The notes: a model not told the origin generated them from the letters alone. 64,000 bases of DNA from Gimesia alba (GCF_007744675.1 NZ_CP036269.1:3017546-3081545), one strand, 5' to 3'. Counted from the stretch's first letter, positions 45,778 to 55,798 are shown. Program-made: numbers and translations.

Positions 45778-47637
45778 ATGTACGAAACAAACTTTGGGTT
45801 CAAGGATCGACCCTTTACCGTTTCACCCTCCTCAGCTTGTTTTTATCAAGCTTCTGAGCACAAGAACGTGCTTGATGAATTATTGGTCAGTATTTCGAGC
45901 TTGAATGGAATCACAATTCTCACGGGAGAAGCGGGAACCGGTAAAACTGCGATTTGTCTGCAATTAATTTCTCAGTTGGAAGAACAGTTTCAAATTCAGT
46001 TTGTAGAACACTGCAACTTTCCAACGGTGAGAGCACTGCTGCAGACGTTGTTGTATAATTTAACGGATTATTATGAAAAGGTCAGCGAGCAAGAGCTGCG
46101 CCTGGCGCTATCTGCGGAAGTGCGGTCATCTTTTCTGGCCCACGGACAGCCCCTGTTGTTGATTGTGGATGAGGCTCACCTTTTGCCGGCTTCATTTTTA
46201 GAAGAGTTACGGGTACTTTCCGATATTTCGTTTGAAGGCAAGCCGGCACTGCAGTTGATGCTCTGCGGTCAGCCAGAGTTGGAAGAAACATTTATTCAGC
46301 CTGCGCTTTCCTCATTAAATCAGCGGATCGGTTGCCAGGTTTATTTAGATCGGATGACGCGACAGGAATCGAAAGATTATATCGAGTATCGAATTCAACG
46401 CGTGGTGACCGAGGAACGCGCGTATTTTACGGATGAGGCAATTCAATTCATCACACATGTGAGCGACGGATTGCCGCGGTGTCTGAACCAGATCTGTGAC
46501 CATAGTTTGATGCTGGCCTACTTACAGGACTCACCTGTGGTCGATGAAGCCATCGCACGCGAATCGCTGGCCGATCTCCGGCAATTACCCCTGCATTGGA
46601 ATGATCCCCTGCCCGCCCGTTCTCCGCTGGAAGAGCTGCGCAAATCTGAACCTGCTGAAGACATGGGGCAGATGAATCTGGAAGAGGAAGCTGCTGATTT
46701 CGAGATTGATCTTTCCATGGAAGACCGCTTGAACGAACTGGCGGAAGCGAACTCAAGCGAAGCGGAATCGGCAGCAGAAGCAGATGAATTTGACTGGGAT
46801 TCGTCAGACTTACTGTCTCTCGGCGATGATATTGAAGCAATCGAAATCGGAAGTAGTTCTGAAGAATCCACGGTCTGTGAAACAGAAACAAGCAAACCGG
46901 AACCCGAGTCGGCAATGCCGTCTCTGTCTGCCGTCGAAACCTTCACAGAAACAGCGAATCGCCCCTCAACCAGCCCTGAAGTGGTCCCTTCTCTTGAAGT
47001 GACCGATGGGTTTGTCGAGATTGTCGATCGTTACGCCGCCATTGATGCCGGCCTGGATCCCGCGACACTTCCTCAGGAAACACTATCCCATACCGATGTC
47101 ATGAGGTCGGCACTACGTTTACAGCCACCCCAGTTTCGGGCTTCGGTGCCACCAGAGATCGATTCAAAACAGAATCAAGCCGCTGCCGAGCAACCTGCGA
47201 TCCCGTTACAACCGATTGAAGATGAGCATTCTGAATCCGCTTCGATCGCCTTTGAAGAAAGCCAACTGAAGCAATTGGAACCGAACGTATTTCAAGCTTT
47301 GGCAAAAGAAATTTCACAGGACGATGGTTCCTTTGAAGAACTTTTAGCTGCTCAGGTTTACGAGGTCTGCTCGGAGACACGCAGGGGGCTCCTGAATGCA
47401 CTGAATGAGATTCGTAATTATACAGAATCTCTGGAAACGGAGACCTCTGAAGAGGAAGACGTTGCTTACGATCTGGTCGAACCGGAATATGAACCACCTG
47501 CCGGGACATCGTTCCGAGTTGACAGGCAACCGGATGAGGAAACTCAAAATTCAGCGACGGCTCACCTCAAAGGTCCTGTGATGGGGAGATATAAGAATTT
47601 GTTCACGCGATTACGTCGAAAGCAGGAGGTGAACTAG
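45778..47637 (+). CDS. ExeA/GspA-like AAA ATPase with long acidic C-terminal tail
   Basis: A 619-residue protein. Residues 1-270 are a typical ExeA-type ATPase: MYETNFGFKDRPFTVSP start, Walker A TGEAGTGKTAI near residue 50, Walker B LLLIVDEAHLL, and GLPRCLNQICDHSLMLA. ExeA/GspA proteins use ATP in envelope transport or secretion assembly. The usual peptidoglycan-binding and membrane parts are not visible; instead, the last 340 residues are Glu/Ser/Pro-rich and mostly low complexity, for example EADEFDWDSSDLLSLGDD, with a basic end (RYKNLFTRLRRK). A LysM protein follows 328 bp downstream on the same strand, which may supply the cell-wall contact. The tail is probably disordered and interacts with partners. 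Confidence 0.88.
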   Translation: MYETNFGFKDRPFTVSPSSACFYQASEHKNVLDELLVSISSLNGITILTGEAGTGKTAICLQLISQLEEQFQIQFVEHCNFPTVRALLQTLLYNLTDYYEKVSEQELRLALSAEVRSSFLAHGQPLLLIVDEAHLLPASFLEELRVLSDISFEGKPALQLMLCGQPELEETFIQPALSSLNQRIGCQVYLDRMTRQESKDYIEYRIQRVVTEERAYFTDEAIQFITHVSDGLPRCLNQICDHSLMLAYLQDSPVVDEAIARESLADLRQLPLHWNDPLPARSPLEELRKSEPAEDMGQMNLEEEAADFEIDLSMEDRLNELAEANSSEAESAAEADEFDWDSSDLLSLGDDIEAIEIGSSSEESTVCETETSKPEPESAMPSLSAVETFTETANRPSTSPEVVPSLEVTDGFVEIVDRYAAIDAGLDPATLPQETLSHTDVMRSALRLQPPQFRASVPPEIDSKQNQAAAEQPAIPLQPIEDEHSESASIAFEESQLKQLEPNVFQALAKEISQDDGSFEELLAAQVYEVCSETRRGLLNALNEIRNYTESLETETSEEEDVAYDLVEPEYEPPAGTSFRVDRQPDEETQNSATAHLKGPVMGRYKNLFTRLRRKQEVN

Positions 47638-47964
47638 CCTGTCGCCAGATCTCTCGCAGCCTCTCCAAAGCCATTGAGAGCGAGGCTCAATCAAATGCGA
47701 GACGTTCTGGGTGAATGGGATGCGATCTCTGCCCAACCATACTACAACAGGCGTTGGTTTCCTAAACATTACAACTCCTACCAGCCAATCAACTGGTGGG
47801 TCTGTTCTGACCGTTCGCCATATTTTCAGCATGATCGACTCAAGTGTGATGTCAATGGTGGTATCTCTGCGCACAACGCCCATCTATTGAATTTTTGATT
47901 TTCTGCTAAAGAATTTCGCCCGATACGCTTTATTACACAGCGTACTATTTGAGGCGAGGTTCAA
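47638..47964. other. Non-coding gap between the ExeA-like gene and the LysM gene
   Basis: A 327-bp stretch. Two overlapping frames of 74 and 90 codons exist on opposite strands, but neither has a ribosome site or a recognisable pattern, so I do not call them. The LysM ribosome site (GAGGCGAGG) lies at its right end. I see no clear terminator hairpin after the ExeA-like stop. Confidence 0.4.
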
Positions 47965-49338
47965 ATGCATCAAGATAAAAAAGTCGGTTTAGCTCTAGCG
48001 TTATTAGTGATTGGTTTTGTGGGGGCATTCTGTCTCCGGCAGGATCGGAATACGACGGTCGAGATTCCCGAGTTGAACGACCCGCATTATTTAGATGAGC
48101 AGATTGCAGACAAAGACCGCACTCCTTATTTCGGTTCTCAAAGCAAAGAAAATCTGAATACGCAGTTGGGGAATGAACAGTCTCTGACAGGTATTACAGA
48201 AGAGCGTCCGTCTTCTGGTTCGAATGTTGCTGTGCCTACGATTTCACATTCCACCCCTGTTTCCCCAACGGATCCCAAAGCATCGAAAGCCGAGCGTTGG
48301 GGAGAAATGCCCGATTTTCTTAAAGAGATCGATCTGCCTGAAGAACAGTTTACGAGTTCAGAACTGACCGACTCTGTCTTTGAGCCTAACCCAACACAAC
48401 CGGCGGATGAACCAGATTCTCAAGGGACAACGCTCCGTCCCATTCAGCCTGATTCGGAATCAATCAAGCCAGAGCATAATAATGCCTGGGAAGTCAATCC
48501 AGCAAAACAAAAAACAGCGCCCACGCGACCTGATCAGCGGCAGGCTCCGCAAATCCGGATTCATACCGTCAAAGCGGGTGAGACCTTATCGGAAATCTCA
48601 ATTCGCTACCTGGGAACCAGCCGCAGATACAAAGAAATTTTCAATCTGAATCGCGATCGATTGCGAAGTCCGAATGATATTCGCGAGGGAATGCAACTGC
48701 GGATTCCCGTGCAACAGCCAGCGGGAGCGACACCCCAATCGGCGAACAGCCAGTCTTCAACAGGATCGACGGCCCGAGCCGGCAAACGGACCATCGGACA
48801 GATGGTCTCTCAACCGACTTTGAAATCCGGTTCTTCATCCGTTCAGTTTGAAGGCTTGATTGAATCGCTGTCGAATTCTTCCAATCCGAGTTCACTCAAG
48901 GATCTGGATCATAAAAAAACAGTTCAAGAGTTGGAGAAAACGCTGAAATCCGGCAATCTGCTCGATGGAAAAAATGGGACCAGCGGCATTCCCAAAAACT
49001 ACCGAAAATTCATTCCGGTTCCCCGATCGCCGCTGACTCCGCAGGCTGGTTCTCAAGCCAGAACACCAGGAGCTGGTAAGTCTCTCTCACAGGTTCAACC
49101 TGATAATGTGGATCAGATCGTCGAAGAGCTGTTTGACAAACTGGAAGATTCACCCCAGCAGACCAAGGGGACGGCTAAAGCGAAAACCTATACGATTAAA
49201 AAAGGTGACACGCTTGAATCCATTGCCGTCCGGATTTACGGAAAACGGTCAGCAGCATTCAAAATCTATCAGAAGAATCGCGATATGCTGAAAAGCGCAC
49301 ACTATATTCGACCAGGAATGAAACTCGAATTGCCTTAG
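47965..49338 (+). CDS. Double-LysM protein with N-terminal membrane anchor
   Basis: A 457-residue envelope protein. The N-terminus is KKVGLALALLVIGFVGAFCLRQ, one membrane anchor. Two LysM domains bind peptidoglycan or chitin-like glycans: one in the middle (HTVKAGETLSEISIRYLG, ending GMQLRIP) and one at the C-terminus (YTIKKGDTLESIAVRIYG, ending GMKLELP). The rest is Ser/Pro/Gln-rich linker. GAGGCGAGG precedes the ATG by about five bases. Planctomycetes are now known to have peptidoglycan, so cell-wall anchoring is plausible. The neighbour ExeA-like ATPase on the same strand suggests a shared envelope role. The TAG stop is directly followed by a MITE-like element. Confidence 0.92.
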   Translation: MHQDKKVGLALALLVIGFVGAFCLRQDRNTTVEIPELNDPHYLDEQIADKDRTPYFGSQSKENLNTQLGNEQSLTGITEERPSSGSNVAVPTISHSTPVSPTDPKASKAERWGEMPDFLKEIDLPEEQFTSSELTDSVFEPNPTQPADEPDSQGTTLRPIQPDSESIKPEHNNAWEVNPAKQKTAPTRPDQRQAPQIRIHTVKAGETLSEISIRYLGTSRRYKEIFNLNRDRLRSPNDIREGMQLRIPVQQPAGATPQSANSQSSTGSTARAGKRTIGQMVSQPTLKSGSSSVQFEGLIESLSNSSNPSSLKDLDHKKTVQELEKTLKSGNLLDGKNGTSGIPKNYRKFIPVPRSPLTPQAGSQARTPGAGKSLSQVQPDNVDQIVEELFDKLEDSPQQTKGTAKAKTYTIKKGDTLESIAVRIYGKRSAAFKIYQKNRDMLKSAHYIRPGMKLELP

Positions 49339-49533
49339 TTAGCGTTTCTTAATTCGAATAGATCTTTACAAATGGGGAGAAACCGGGGCTAACGCCCTTC
49401 GGCTAATAAGTCATTCCGGCTGGCGAAGTAGCTAAAAATAAAATCAGCCGCACGGCGTTAGCCGCGGTTAAAACCGAACTGGGTTAGGTTGCGGTTCTGG
49501 GAATCACATTCAAAACCAATAAATAAACGCTAC
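49339..49533. mobile_element. MITE-like element, copy 1
   Basis: About 195 bp directly after the LysM stop codon. The left end TAGCGTTTCTTAATT (49340-49354) and the complement of the right end (TAGCGTTTATTTATT, 49518-49532) match in 13 of 15 positions, forming terminal inverted repeats. Inside, AACCGGGGCTAACGCCC (from 49381) and the opposite-strand copy AGCCGCACGGCGTTAGCC (from 49446) form a large imperfect inner hairpin. No open frame is present. The same ends and core occur at 57967-58160 in reverse orientation. No target duplication is evident. Confidence 0.7.
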
Positions 49534-49584
49534 CCAGGCGGATTTCAGGTTTCTATTCGTCTGCACTCGCAATGCTGAGGCTGA

Positions 49585-50394
49585 CTAATTCAGAGGTAAT
49601 GAGAGACCATCGTAAGCCAGTTCGATATGGTCGGGCAAACTGGCGTTAATCTCTTCATGCTCCAGTGAATGCGAAATGTGCGTGAAATACGCACGCTTTG
49701 GTTTGACGCGTTCCACAACTTCCAGGCTTTGTTCCAGATTAAAATGCGTGGGGTGTGGTTTAATTCGCAGTGCGTCGATGATCAGGTAATCCAGGCCTTC
49801 CAGATGCTGCCAGCTTTCTGGTGGAATCTCGCTGACATCTGTGCAAAACGCGATATTGTTGATGCGGTAGCCCAAAATCGGGAGAGTGCCGTGCATCAGT
49901 CGAATAGGCTGTATTCGCAGGCCGAGCAAATCAAAGGCTTCCAGGTTGACTCTGGTAAATTCAAGGCGTGGACGTGCCATATGATGAAGATTGTGTATGG
50001 GGTCTTCAAACGCGTAGTTAAATGAGCGACGGATTTGTTCTTCGACAATTTCCTCGCAGTGCAGCATGATCGGTTTTTCTAATCGATAGCCACTAATTCG
50101 CACGTCATCCAGGCCAAAGATATGGTCTGCATGACTGTGCGTATAAAGCACGGCATGCACCCAGGGAATATTTTCTCGCAGCAACTGCAGTCGGAGTTCG
50201 GGAGGCGTGTCAATTAAAAAACCCCCTTCAGGGGCTCCCACATAAACTGAAGTGCGCCCGCGTTGATTTTTGGGATTGGGAGACGTGCAGACGTCACAAT
50301 CGCAGCCAATAATGGGAATTCCTACGCTGGTTCCGGTTCCCAGTGTGATGAATTCACCGAGCCGTTGTGAAAATAGATTTGATTCCTGTTGCAT
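49585..50394 (-). CDS. MBL-fold metallohydrolase, PhnP-like
   Basis: A 269-residue metallo-beta-lactamase-fold hydrolase. The di-metal motif is THSHADH (H86, H88, D90, H91), and the start FITLGTGTSVGIPIIGCDCDVC with Cys residues 31, 33 and 36 is typical of the PhnP / RNase Z-like branch. Later His/Asp ligands appear in RLMHGT, FCTDVSE and YFTHISHSLEHEE. PhnP hydrolyses cyclic phosphodiesters; other members act on RNA or lipid-like substrates. No C-P lyase genes are close, so a phosphonate role is not supported. It lies 31 bp downstream of the orphan 431-residue gene on the same strand and is probably co-transcribed. Confidence 0.9.
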   Translation of the reverse strand: MQQESNLFSQRLGEFITLGTGTSVGIPIIGCDCDVCTSPNPKNQRGRTSVYVGAPEGGFLIDTPPELRLQLLRENIPWVHAVLYTHSHADHIFGLDDVRISGYRLEKPIMLHCEEIVEEQIRRSFNYAFEDPIHNLHHMARPRLEFTRVNLEAFDLLGLRIQPIRLMHGTLPILGYRINNIAFCTDVSEIPPESWQHLEGLDYLIIDALRIKPHPTHFNLEQSLEVVERVKPKRAYFTHISHSLEHEEINASLPDHIELAYDGLSLPLN

Positions 50395-50425
50395 TACTCT
50401 TAGATCACTTTTGAGGTGGCTCTGA

Positions 50426-51721
50426 TCAGCTCACGCCACAATATTCACTCACGCCATCCGCAGTCACAACCAGCAAATGATCTGTCAGCGGATGGTCCAT
50501 GGTTAAATAGTCACTGGCAATATTATGCTGGATTTTTTCGATCACATGAGTCTCACTAAAGCTGATCGCCAACAGAAAATCACGGTTGGGGACTCCGGCT
50601 AAAAATTCGCTACCCAGAAACCTGCGTGCCTGCTGGTAGAAAGAGCGGCTCAGGACCTGCGACGCGTTATAGGCGTCCGGCCTGCTTTGGATCACCATAT
50701 TCGGCCCCTCTTCCTTCGACATGCAAATCAGCTCAATTTGATTGTGATCAAAATAGCGGTCCAGATTATCCAGTGCAATCTGATGGAGCTGTTCTTGATC
50801 GATGTTCCATTTTCTGAGCAGCTTTTCATGAATATACCAATACGCGTTCGATTCGTCGACCACATACAGGATCGCTAAATTGGCAATCCAGGATTCACCC
50901 ACGAAGTTCGGAAAATTATTTTCCCAGGATTCGCGCGATAACAGAATCGGCATGATGCGGTCTTGAATCTCCGATAATTCCGGCTCAGTCTGGGCATCAC
51001 CCCATTCATTTATCTGCAAAATTGTGACCAGCGCCGTCGTGATCTGTTTCTCAAAGTTATCGGGGGTTGTCAGGTAGGCACGGTAGAAATTAGCGAGGTT
51101 CATCTCAGATTCACCAAATTTTAACCGAAATCCAGGGAGAATCTGAGAGTTAATCAAGGGGAATTTCTTGTGTGCGAGTTCCAGCACTTCGTTGGCAAAC
51201 AGTTCCGGTGGATTCGACGGATTCAGAGAGAGCTGAACCGAGTGCAGAATCACCTGGACGGCTTCAAATAAATCCTGATGGTGTTCTGGCTCATAGAAAA
51301 ACGTAACGACCATCTGGATGGAACGTTCTTTGATCAACCACAGGTTCCAGGAGTGCCAGTGTTTTTGAAAACCGGGTAGGTATGACAGTAACTCTTTCCA
51401 CCAGGATGTGTTTTTTTGAATGATTGCTTCACCGGAATAGCCAATCGATTCATGCTCAATCGCCAGTGGGCCTCGGCTCAGAATATTTCGATGTTTGACA
51501 AACAGTTGATCGAAATCAATATGCAGGTTCGACTCGGAATTGGTTTGTGGCAGCACTGACTTCCAGTGGCAGCTGATCGTGAGCGTGGCATTTCCATCAG
51601 GAGGACTGAGTTGGAGAATTCCCTCCTTTTCCTCCTTGATCCAATTGGAAGGATACGAGAGTGAATACCAGTTCGCTGGCCCGGTGTAGTTGGCCCATTG
51701 ATCAATATGCAAGTCAGACAA
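50426..51721 (-). CDS. Uncharacterised 431-residue protein
   Basis: A soluble-looking protein with no membrane segment or signal peptide. The N-terminus (ANWYSLSYPSNWIKEEKEG, LQLSPPDGNATLTISCHW) resembles the beta-sheet start of PsbP/DcrB-like domains, with the Y-P-x-x-W motif. The middle is alpha/beta, and a region near residue 330 (IELICMSKEEGPNMVIQSRPDA) and the end (MDHPLTDHLLVVTADGVSEYCGVS) look folded. I do not recognise the whole. It starts with TTG at 51721, without a good ribosome site, so the first codons are uncertain. It lies 31 bp upstream of the PhnP-like gene in the same direction. Confidence 0.65.
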   Translation of the reverse strand: MSDLHIDQWANYTGPANWYSLSYPSNWIKEEKEGILQLSPPDGNATLTISCHWKSVLPQTNSESNLHIDFDQLFVKHRNILSRGPLAIEHESIGYSGEAIIQKNTSWWKELLSYLPGFQKHWHSWNLWLIKERSIQMVVTFFYEPEHHQDLFEAVQVILHSVQLSLNPSNPPELFANEVLELAHKKFPLINSQILPGFRLKFGESEMNLANFYRAYLTTPDNFEKQITTALVTILQINEWGDAQTEPELSEIQDRIMPILLSRESWENNFPNFVGESWIANLAILYVVDESNAYWYIHEKLLRKWNIDQEQLHQIALDNLDRYFDHNQIELICMSKEEGPNMVIQSRPDAYNASQVLSRSFYQQARRFLGSEFLAGVPNRDFLLAISFSETHVIEKIQHNIASDYLTMDHPLTDHLLVVTADGVSEYCGVS

Positions 51722-52322
51722 AAAATCACCATCAGCACAAGAAATGATTCTGATTTATGAATCAGCGGAAACAAATCGGGATCCCCTACTCACTGATTCG
51801 CACGGTGTCTTCCAGATTCTTCATAGTAGACGATTTTCAGAAACAACTCTATCTGAAAATTTGAGATACTTTTTTGATCCGACTGCTGTTTATCTAAGCA
51901 GCAAAATGCCCTGCAGGAGGGCAATTCTTGAAAAAACAGGTCAGGGCAGATTCTTGAAAATATTTAGTTGAGATTGTAAGTGCTTTGTATGAAATGTCTT
52001 ACGTTTTTCTTTTCAAGAACGGATGTTCGCTGGTACGACGTTTGCTTTAGATACCATTCAGATGAGAACGGAAAGCAATGTTCTTCATCTTACTTGAACT
52101 TCACCAAAGGATACGCTGCTGGGGAGTATAGCCGAACTTTCCCTTGTCGGGACTGTTTGGGCGAGCGCCTATACACTCAGCGGCGTCCTTTTTTTATATC
52201 CTGAGCAAGATCAGCTCAAGACTGGAAACCATAATAAAATGGTGCGATAGGAATTTCCAGTCTTTTCTACTGAGAATTTAGTTTCTCGTAGATCCTCTCT
52301 CGACGCCTGTTTAGGCACGCTG
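51722..52322. other. Non-coding gap downstream of glgB
   Basis: About 600 bp between glgB (stop at 52323, minus strand) and the 431-residue gene. Two short plus-strand frames (51744-51971, 51980-52204) have no ribosome site or family pattern and are not called. A hairpin of nine pairs with one bulged T lies at 52267-52291 (CTAC/GTAG and GAGAA/TTCTC), about 30 bp beyond the glgB stop. No T-run follows it, so at most it is an RNA 3'-end structure. Confidence 0.4.
52267..52291 (-). terminator. Possible 3'-end hairpin after glgB
   Basis: CTAC, a bulged T and GAGAA pair with TTCTC and GTAG around a six-base loop, nine pairs in all. It begins about 30 bp after the glgB stop on the minus strand. 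No uridine tract follows, so intrinsic termination is unlikely; it may protect the mRNA end or sit beside a Rho-dependent site. Confidence 0.3.
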
Positions 52323-54326
52323 CTATTTTTTCTGATCTGGCTTCTTACTGGTAGCGACCGGTTTCATGATCAAAAGGCCCAACGGTGGTAGATTCAGCGT
52401 GATGCTATGGTCCAGACCGTGGCTATTAATCTTTTCGCTGTAGACACCCCCTGCATTGCCGATATTAGAGCCGCCGTAGATCTCCGCATCACTATTGATG
52501 ATTTCATTGTAGAACCCGGCTTTCGGAACGCCAATCCGATAGCCGTCTCGTGGAACGGGGGTAAAATTCGCGATCACAATCACATGTTCGTCGTCAGTGG
52601 CGGAAATTCTCTGGAATGCGAACACACTGTTTTTGGAATCGTCGCACTGAATCCAGGAAAAACCAGCCGAATTGAAGTCGGTTTCGAACAGAGATTTTTC
52701 TGTACGGTACAGGTAATTCAAGTCGCCAATCAAACGTCGAATTCCGTCATGGTTATCATGGCCGATCAATTTCCAGTCGAGTTCGTTGTCATGGTCCCAC
52801 TCGTGCCATTGTGCCAATTCACCACCCATGAACAGCAGTTTTTTGCCAGGCATCGTGTATTGGTAGCCATACAGCAGTCGCAGATTCGCAAACTGCTGCC
52901 ACAGATCGCCTGGCATTTGTGAGAGTAACGAACGTTTGCCATGTACGACTTCATCGTGAGATAAAGGCAGTACAAAGTTTTCAGTAAAGGCATAGATCAT
53001 TCTGAACGAGAGCTCGCCCTGATGATGCGAGCGGTAAATCGGATCGAAATGCATATAGCGAAGGGTGTCGTTCATCCACCCCATATCCCATTTCATATTG
53101 AATCCCAGGCCGCCGTTATAGACCGGGTGCGAAACGCCGCCCCAGGAAGTCGATTCTTCTGCAATCGTCAGGATTCCGGGATAAGCGCCATGCAGGCTGG
53201 TATTGGCGTCTTTCAGGAACTGGATCGCTTCCAGATTTTCCCGTCCCCCACTGGAGTTCGGGACCCATTCCCCTTCCTGGCGTGAATAATCCAGGTAGAG
53301 CATGGAAGCCACGGCGTCGACTCTCAATCCATCGAAGTGGTATTTATCAATCCAGAAATGGGCACTGGAAAGCAGGAAGTCGCGAATTTCATTCCGACCA
53401 TAATTGAAGATGTATGTTCCCCAGTCCGGGTGAAACCCTTTGCGTGGATCTTCATGCTCGTACAGACAGGTTCCATCAAAACGACCCAGGGAGTGACCGT
53501 CGGTGGGGAAATGGCCGGGAACCCAGTCGAATAACACGCCGATGTCGGCCTGGTGACAGTAATCGACGAAGTACATTAAATCATGCGGAGTCCCAAAGCG
53601 GCTGGTAGGGGAAAAATAACCGGTCGTCTGATAACCCCAGGAACCATCGAAGGGATGTTCTGTGATCGGCATCAATTGAATATGCGTGTAGCCCATCTGT
53701 TTCACATAATCGACGAGCTGTTTTGCTAACTCGCGATAAGTGAAGAACTGGCGGCCATCTTTGGGGCGTTTCCAGGAACCGAGGTGTACTTCATAAATGG
53801 TGATCGGCTGATCGTGCCAGTTGATCTCTTTCCGCTTGTCGATCCATTCTGTATCCTGCCAGGGAAAGTTTTCCAGATTGTAAACAATGGATGCGGTTTT
53901 GGGACGCAGTTCTGAGTAGAACGCGTAGGGATCGCTTTTCTCAAAAAACTCACCGTTTTGGCCACGCAGACTGAACTTGTAGGCATCTCCTTCGGAGATT
54001 TCGGGAACAAATCCGGACCAGACCCCTGCATCACTTGAGTTCAGGTAATATTCACCATGCTTCCAGTGATTTTTATCGCAAATGATACACACTTCTTGTG
54101 CATTGGGTGCCCAGACGGCAAATCGAGTTCCCTTGATTCCATTGACTTCGTCAGGGTGTGCTCCCATTGAGTTATACATAGTACAGTGCATTCCTGTCTT
54201 TAGTGCATGAAGTTCTGCGGGTGTAAATAAAGGCCGCCTGGCTTGGGGCTTGTTGCGTCGCCGCATTGAATGCCTGGTGGTCATGGGTCGGTTCTGGTTT
54301 GTATCAAAGTGAGAGGATTGACCCAT
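52323..54326 (-). CDS. glgB: 1,4-alpha-glucan branching enzyme (GlgB)
   Basis: A 667-residue GH13 glycogen branching enzyme. The N-terminal carbohydrate-binding module (CBM48-like) includes [17 protein letters not shown]. The GH13 barrel has the family blocks [45 protein letters not shown] (catalytic Asp in VDAVASM), LTIAEEST (catalytic Glu) and [15 protein letters not shown]. It moves alpha-1,4 segments to alpha-1,6 branches in glycogen. The start at 54326 lacks a clear ribosome site; a second ATG 14 codons later is possible. Length is near that of short-type GlgB. No other glg gene is next to it. Confidence 0.95.
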   Translation of the reverse strand: MGQSSHFDTNQNRPMTTRHSMRRRNKPQARRPLFTPAELHALKTGMHCTMYNSMGAHPDEVNGIKGTRFAVWAPNAQEVCIICDKNHWKHGEYYLNSSDAGVWSGFVPEISEGDAYKFSLRGQNGEFFEKSDPYAFYSELRPKTASIVYNLENFPWQDTEWIDKRKEINWHDQPITIYEVHLGSWKRPKDGRQFFTYRELAKQLVDYVKQMGYTHIQLMPITEHPFDGSWGYQTTGYFSPTSRFGTPHDLMYFVDYCHQADIGVLFDWVPGHFPTDGHSLGRFDGTCLYEHEDPRKGFHPDWGTYIFNYGRNEIRDFLLSSAHFWIDKYHFDGLRVDAVASMLYLDYSRQEGEWVPNSSGGRENLEAIQFLKDANTSLHGAYPGILTIAEESTSWGGVSHPVYNGGLGFNMKWDMGWMNDTLRYMHFDPIYRSHHQGELSFRMIYAFTENFVLPLSHDEVVHGKRSLLSQMPGDLWQQFANLRLLYGYQYTMPGKKLLFMGGELAQWHEWDHDNELDWKLIGHDNHDGIRRLIGDLNYLYRTEKSLFETDFNSAGFSWIQCDDSKNSVFAFQRISATDDEHVIVIANFTPVPRDGYRIGVPKAGFYNEIINSDAEIYGGSNIGNAGGVYSEKINSHGLDHSITLNLPPLGLLIMKPVATSKKPDQKK

Positions 54327-54829
54327 CGAAGTTTTTATTTCACCGTCATTTTATCTGATTCCAGATCGGATCCAACAAAGCCTGATTGGCCTGAATTCTG
54401 TTCTACCGGGTTCGAATCGTTCTGGAAACGTGACATTCAACCTGAATTCGAGCTACAGGCTGGCAAATCATTATAATCAGTAAGCCTAGTATAACTAAAT
54501 TTCGACCAGATTGTTACCCATCCTTAATGCGGTTTTTCAGCTACAGGGAGTTCGTTGAGCCTGGCCCCCGTTTTGAATGAACGGGGAGCGCCATTTGTTA
54601 AAGTGTTCCGGTTATGGTGAATTATCTGGCTGGGCAATCAGCGGCGATCAAGAGGAATGAAGCACTCAGAAAGACCGCAACATGGTCGAAATTCCGGATT
54701 CCATTCACCTTTACTCAAGTGATTGCGTCTACCGCAAACTATAATAGAAGGTCGTTACGATCTGTATAACACTTCATCTCTTTCGAATTCCCGCCTGCTG
54801 GATCTGGCTGGTTCGATGAAGGGGCTATT
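54327..54829. promoter_or_regulatory. Divergent upstream region between glgB and the gluzincin-like gene
   Basis: About 500 bp, with no supported gene; a 68-codon plus frame overlapping glgB has no ribosome site. It contains a perfect hairpin: CCCCGTT (54566-54572) and AACGGGG (54580-54586) with a seven-base loop. No T-run follows. The AAGGGG before the TTG start of the downstream gene lies at its right edge. It should hold promoters for glgB and the plus-strand gene. Confidence 0.45.
54566..54586. repeat. Perfect 7-bp hairpin in the glgB divergent region
   Basis: CCCCGTT and AACGGGG are exact complements around the loop TTGAATG. It stands in a region upstream of both neighbours, so it cannot be a terminator for either known gene. 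It may be a leader structure or a protein site. No second copy was seen in the window. Confidence 0.4.
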
Positions 54830-55798
54830 TTGTCTGTTCACCGTCATACGCTGTTAATTGCAGGACCATTCGTTCTGATGGCAGGCTTTTACTTTCTGGT
54901 CTTTTCGGGGACTCAGGAAGGCCGCGCCTCATCGAACGCGGTCCGTCTCAGCGCACCGGAAACATTCAAGTCAGCGCCCGAGATCAAATTGCCGCAGCCG
55001 TCATCGCGCCTGCTGACCGAGTGCGAAACACAGGCAAAGCAGATTCAGCAACGTATTTCAATTCCCACGAATGTGTTGGTCAGAGCGCCGTATATTCTGA
55101 TCGGGGATTATGAAACCAAGACGCTGGAGGCCTTGCATCGCAAAGCAATTCAGCCAACCGAGTATGCACTCAACGTTTCCTACTTCGATTCACAGCCGGA
55201 CCGCCCGATTACGATCATCGCGCTGTCCAGTCAGGAACGTTACCAGCAGGTCGCCTATGATCTCGATCAAAGGAAAACCGGTTCGTATTACGGTTATTTT
55301 AAGTCTGATGAAATGCGAATCGTCCTCAACCTGACAACGGGCGGCGGAACCCTGGGGCACGAACTCACACACGCACTGGCCCAGATTGATTATCCTGACA
55401 TGCCGGAATGGTTTGACGAGGGTCTGGCCTCTTTGCACGAACAGTGTGAATTCTCGGAAGCAGGCAATCAGCTGGTGGGCATTTCCAACTGGCGGGCTCA
55501 GATTTTGCTGTCGGCCTTGGACCGGAATCAGTTGCCCGATTTGAAATCTCTGGTGCAACAGATCCGCATCAATACCGATCGGGAAGCGTTGACCTATGCT
55601 TATGCACGTTATTTCTGTCTGTATCTGCAACAGCAGAGGCTGCTCTCTCCCTTTTATCGCAAATTGCGCACGAACAGAGAAATCGACGAAACCGGGCAGC
55701 GTACCTTGGAGCAGTTGCTGAATGTGCATGATCTGTCTGAAGTCGATGCCGATTTTCAACAGTGGTTATCCGGTTTTCGCGTCAAACCGAATCAGTAA
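54830..55798 (+). CDS. Membrane-anchored gluzincin-like peptidase (DUF1570-type pattern)
   Basis: A 322-residue protein with an N-terminal signal anchor (HTLLIAGPFVLMAGFYFLVF). The zinc motif HExxH is in LGHELTHALAQ, and the third-ligand Glu lies in MPEWFDEGLASLHE about 19 residues later, the gluzincin spacing seen in DUF1570 and M61-like domains. The rest has an alpha/beta pattern (SYFDSQPDRPITIIALSSQ). It would be an extracytoplasmic protease or protease-like protein. The start is TTG at 54830, with AAGGGG six bases upstream. No neighbour suggests a substrate. Confidence 0.82.
   Translation: MSVHRHTLLIAGPFVLMAGFYFLVFSGTQEGRASSNAVRLSAPETFKSAPEIKLPQPSSRLLTECETQAKQIQQRISIPTNVLVRAPYILIGDYETKTLEALHRKAIQPTEYALNVSYFDSQPDRPITIIALSSQERYQQVAYDLDQRKTGSYYGYFKSDEMRIVLNLTTGGGTLGHELTHALAQIDYPDMPEWFDEGLASLHEQCEFSEAGNQLVGISNWRAQILLSALDRNQLPDLKSLVQQIRINTDREALTYAYARYFCLYLQQQRLLSPFYRKLRTNREIDETGQRTLEQLLNVHDLSEVDADFQQWLSGFRVKPNQ

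Noticed and set aside
47611..47898. Two short overlapping frames (90 codons minus, 74 codons plus) after the ExeA-like gene
   Set aside because: They lie on opposite strands of one non-coding gap, lack ribosome sites and show no recognisable pattern.
51744..52204. Two plus-strand frames of 75 and 74 codons downstream of glgB
   Set aside because: No ribosome site and unlikely amino-acid composition (many Cys, Phe and Arg in the second); more likely chance frames in a gap.
54407..54420. GGGTTCGAATC-like tRNA T-loop sequence
   Set aside because: The flanking bases do not form a T-stem and no acceptor, D or anticodon arm is present.
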